Below are positions 4,915 to 6,086 of a DNA stretch of 6,086 bases, in pieces. The position numbers and the translations under genes were made by a program. The first letter of the stretch is position 1. Every line of letters begins with the position of its first letter. The stretch covers positions 1 through 6,086 of the forward strand of contig JBFJJV010000163.1 in the NCBI GenBank assembly GCA_041635265.1, read 5' to 3'. Source of the stretch: Panacagrimonas sp041635265 (GTDB lineage: Bacteria > Pseudomonadota > Gammaproteobacteria > Nevskiales > Nevskiaceae). The notes beneath the pieces were generated by a model. It made no database searches. It saw only the letters and a program-made list of their open reading frames with translations, and was not told the origin of the DNA.

Positions 4915-4918
4915 CATG

Positions 4919-6086
4919 ATGAAAACGCAAAGCGAAACTATTAAGCGCCAAGCACAGCGCACTTCTTCAATGCTGTTGTCGCTACTGGCCCTGGGCATTG
5001 TCGCTTGTGGCGCAGGCAAGCCGCCTGATGCGCCAGCGCCCGGCGCGGCAGCGAGTTCAGAAAAAATAAGCAGACTAGAGCCAGAAAAATCTGAGCTGAA
5101 GTTCGGCTTCATCAAGCTCACGGACATGGCGCCGCTGGCCATTGCTTACGAGAAGCAGTATTTCGAAGACGAAGGCTTGTACGTCACCCTGGAGGCGCAG
5201 GCGAACTGGAAAGTATTGTTGGATCGGGTGATCTCGGGCGAACTTGATGGCGCGCACATGCTGGCTGGCCAGCCGTTGGCGGCCACCATTGGATTTGGCA
5301 CTAAGGCCGACATCATCACCCCGTTTTCCATGGACTTGAACGGCAACGGCATAACCGTTTCCAACGCGGTGTGGAAATTGATGAAGAAGAACGTGCCGAT
5401 GGTGGACGGCAAGCCAGTGCATCCGATCAAGGCGGACTATCTGAAGCCGGTGGTGGATAGTTACAAGGCGCAGGGCAAGCCCTTCAAAATGGGCATGGTA
5501 TTTCCGGTTTCAACGCATAACTACGAATTGCGTTACTGGTTGGCCGCCGGCGGCATTCATCCGGGTTATTACGATCCGGCCAACGGCGATGTCGCGGGGC
5601 AGATCAAGGCCGATGCCTTGTTGTCGGTAACTCCGCCGCCGCAAATGCCCTCGACTATGGAAGCCGGTACCATTTTCGGCTACTGCGTGGGTGAGCCCTG
5701 GAACCAGCAGGCTGTGTTCAAGGGGATCGGTGTGCCGGTCATTACAGATTACGAAATCTGGAAGAACAACCCAGAAAAAGTGTTTGGCATTCGCGAGGAT
5801 TTCGCCGAGAAGTATCCCAACACCACATTGGCTTTGACCAAGGCTTTGATACGCGCAGCATACTGGCTGGATGAGAAGGACAATTCGAATCGCGCCGAAG
5901 CTGTGAAAATTCTCGCGCGTCCGGCCTATGTTGGCGCTGATGAGAACGTCATTGCCAACAGCATGACTGGCACATTCGAATACGAGAAAGGCGACAAGCG
6001 GGCCGTGCCGGACTTCAATGTGTTCTTCCGTTACCACGCGACCTATCCCTACTACTCGGATGCTATCTGGTATCTCACGCAGATGC
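4919..6086 (+). CDS. nrtA: NrtA-type nitrate/nitrite ABC transporter substrate-binding lipoprotein, 3' end beyond window
   Basis: The frame is open from 4919 to the last base without a stop, giving 389 residues of a protein that usually has roughly 400-470. It is the periplasmic nitrate-capturing component of an NrtABC/NasFED-type transporter. A basic N-region and hydrophobic stretch (MLLSLLALGIVA, 18-29) end at C30 in a lipobox (IVAC), followed by an Ala/Pro-rich tether (31-47). It should be a lipoprotein facing the periplasm. Family landmarks are W97 (ANWKVLLDR), DGAHMLAGQP (110-119), MDLNGNGITVSN (138-149), FPVSTHNYELRYWL (195-208), GYCVGEPW (254-261) and K287 in NPEKVFG. It is a paralogue of the NasS encoded at 2137-3204 but carries an export signal. 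Permease and ATPase genes would be expected beyond the window. Expression should depend on sigma-54 and on NasT readthrough of its leader. A bicarbonate or cyanate relative cannot be fully excluded, but NasT control favours nitrate or nitrite. Confidence 0.9.
   Translation, partial: MKTQSETIKRQAQRTSSMLLSLLALGIVACGAGKPPDAPAPGAAASSEKISRLEPEKSELKFGFIKLTDMAPLAIAYEKQYFEDEGLYVTLEAQANWKVLLDRVISGELDGAHMLAGQPLAATIGFGTKADIITPFSMDLNGNGITVSNAVWKLMKKNVPMVDGKPVHPIKADYLKPVVDSYKAQGKPFKMGMVFPVSTHNYELRYWLAAGGIHPGYYDPANGDVAGQIKADALLSVTPPPQMPSTMEAGTIFGYCVGEPWNQQAVFKGIGVPVITDYEIWKNNPEKVFGIREDFAEKYPNTTLALTKALIRAAYWLDEKDNSNRAEAVKILARPAYVGADENVIANSMTGTFEYEKGDKRAVPDFNVFFRYHATYPYYSDAIWYLTQM

Larger units (their letters stand above)
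4744..4918 (+). promoter_or_regulatory. Nitrate-responsive antitermination leader of nrtA
   Basis: This second leader repeats the plan of the first: P1 (4788-4803), a linker holding a 7-bp hairpin (4824-4844), P2 (4847-4860), a terminator (4854-4900), then the ribosome-binding site and ATG. Both P1 and P2 hexaloops have A1 and G4. The terminator 5' arm takes up not only the 3' arm of P2 but also the last three bases of its loop, including the conserved G4. NasT bound to P2 would therefore directly exclude terminator pairing. The plan matches the porin leader although overall sequence identity is low, which supports selection on the fold. Confidence 0.84.

Noticed and set aside
5075..6037. Minus-strand frames over 4843-6037
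   Set aside because: The plus strand here encodes a continuous NrtA-family protein with many conserved motifs, so the minus-strand frames are shadows of that gene.

Overview
The window looks like chromosomal DNA of a nitrate-assimilating proteobacterium. A gammaproteobacterium is my best guess, from the NasT/NasS/NrtA-type proteins, the sigma-54 promoters and the outer-membrane porin. I cannot name a genus. I see no mobile elements, CRISPR arrays, tRNA or rRNA.

Layout: a minus-strand acyl-CoA dehydrogenase (33-1262) has no evident link to the rest. A 308-bp divergent gap (1263-1570) holds two NtrC-like sites and a near-perfect -24/-12 promoter. It drives nasT (1571-2140, ANTAR antiterminator) and nasS (2137-3204, cytoplasmic nitrate-sensing NrtA homologue), which overlap by ATGA. 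A second sigma-54 promoter (3216-3231) then begins a 162-nt leader and a beta-barrel porin gene (3404-4600). A third sigma-54 promoter (4718-4733) begins a 175-nt leader and a lipoprotein NrtA-type nitrate-binding protein (4919 to the window end, 3' end missing).

The main discovery is in the two gaps. Each leader carries the two-hairpin target of ANTAR proteins: P1 and P2, all four loops being hexaloops with A at position 1 and G at position 4. Each is followed by an intrinsic terminator whose 5' arm is the 3' arm of P2, so P2 and terminator cannot coexist. Porin and nrtA therefore appear to be separate transcription units. Each would be switched on by nitrogen shortage (sigma-54/NtrC) and read through only when nitrate or nitrite releases NasT from NasS.

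Proposed pathway: the porin admits nitrate through the outer membrane and NrtA captures it in the periplasm, presumably for an ABC permease and nitrate/nitrite reductases encoded beyond 6086. NasS senses cytoplasmic nitrate or nitrite and controls NasT. NasT, its sensor, two RNA targets and the regulated genes all lie within about 4.6 kb.
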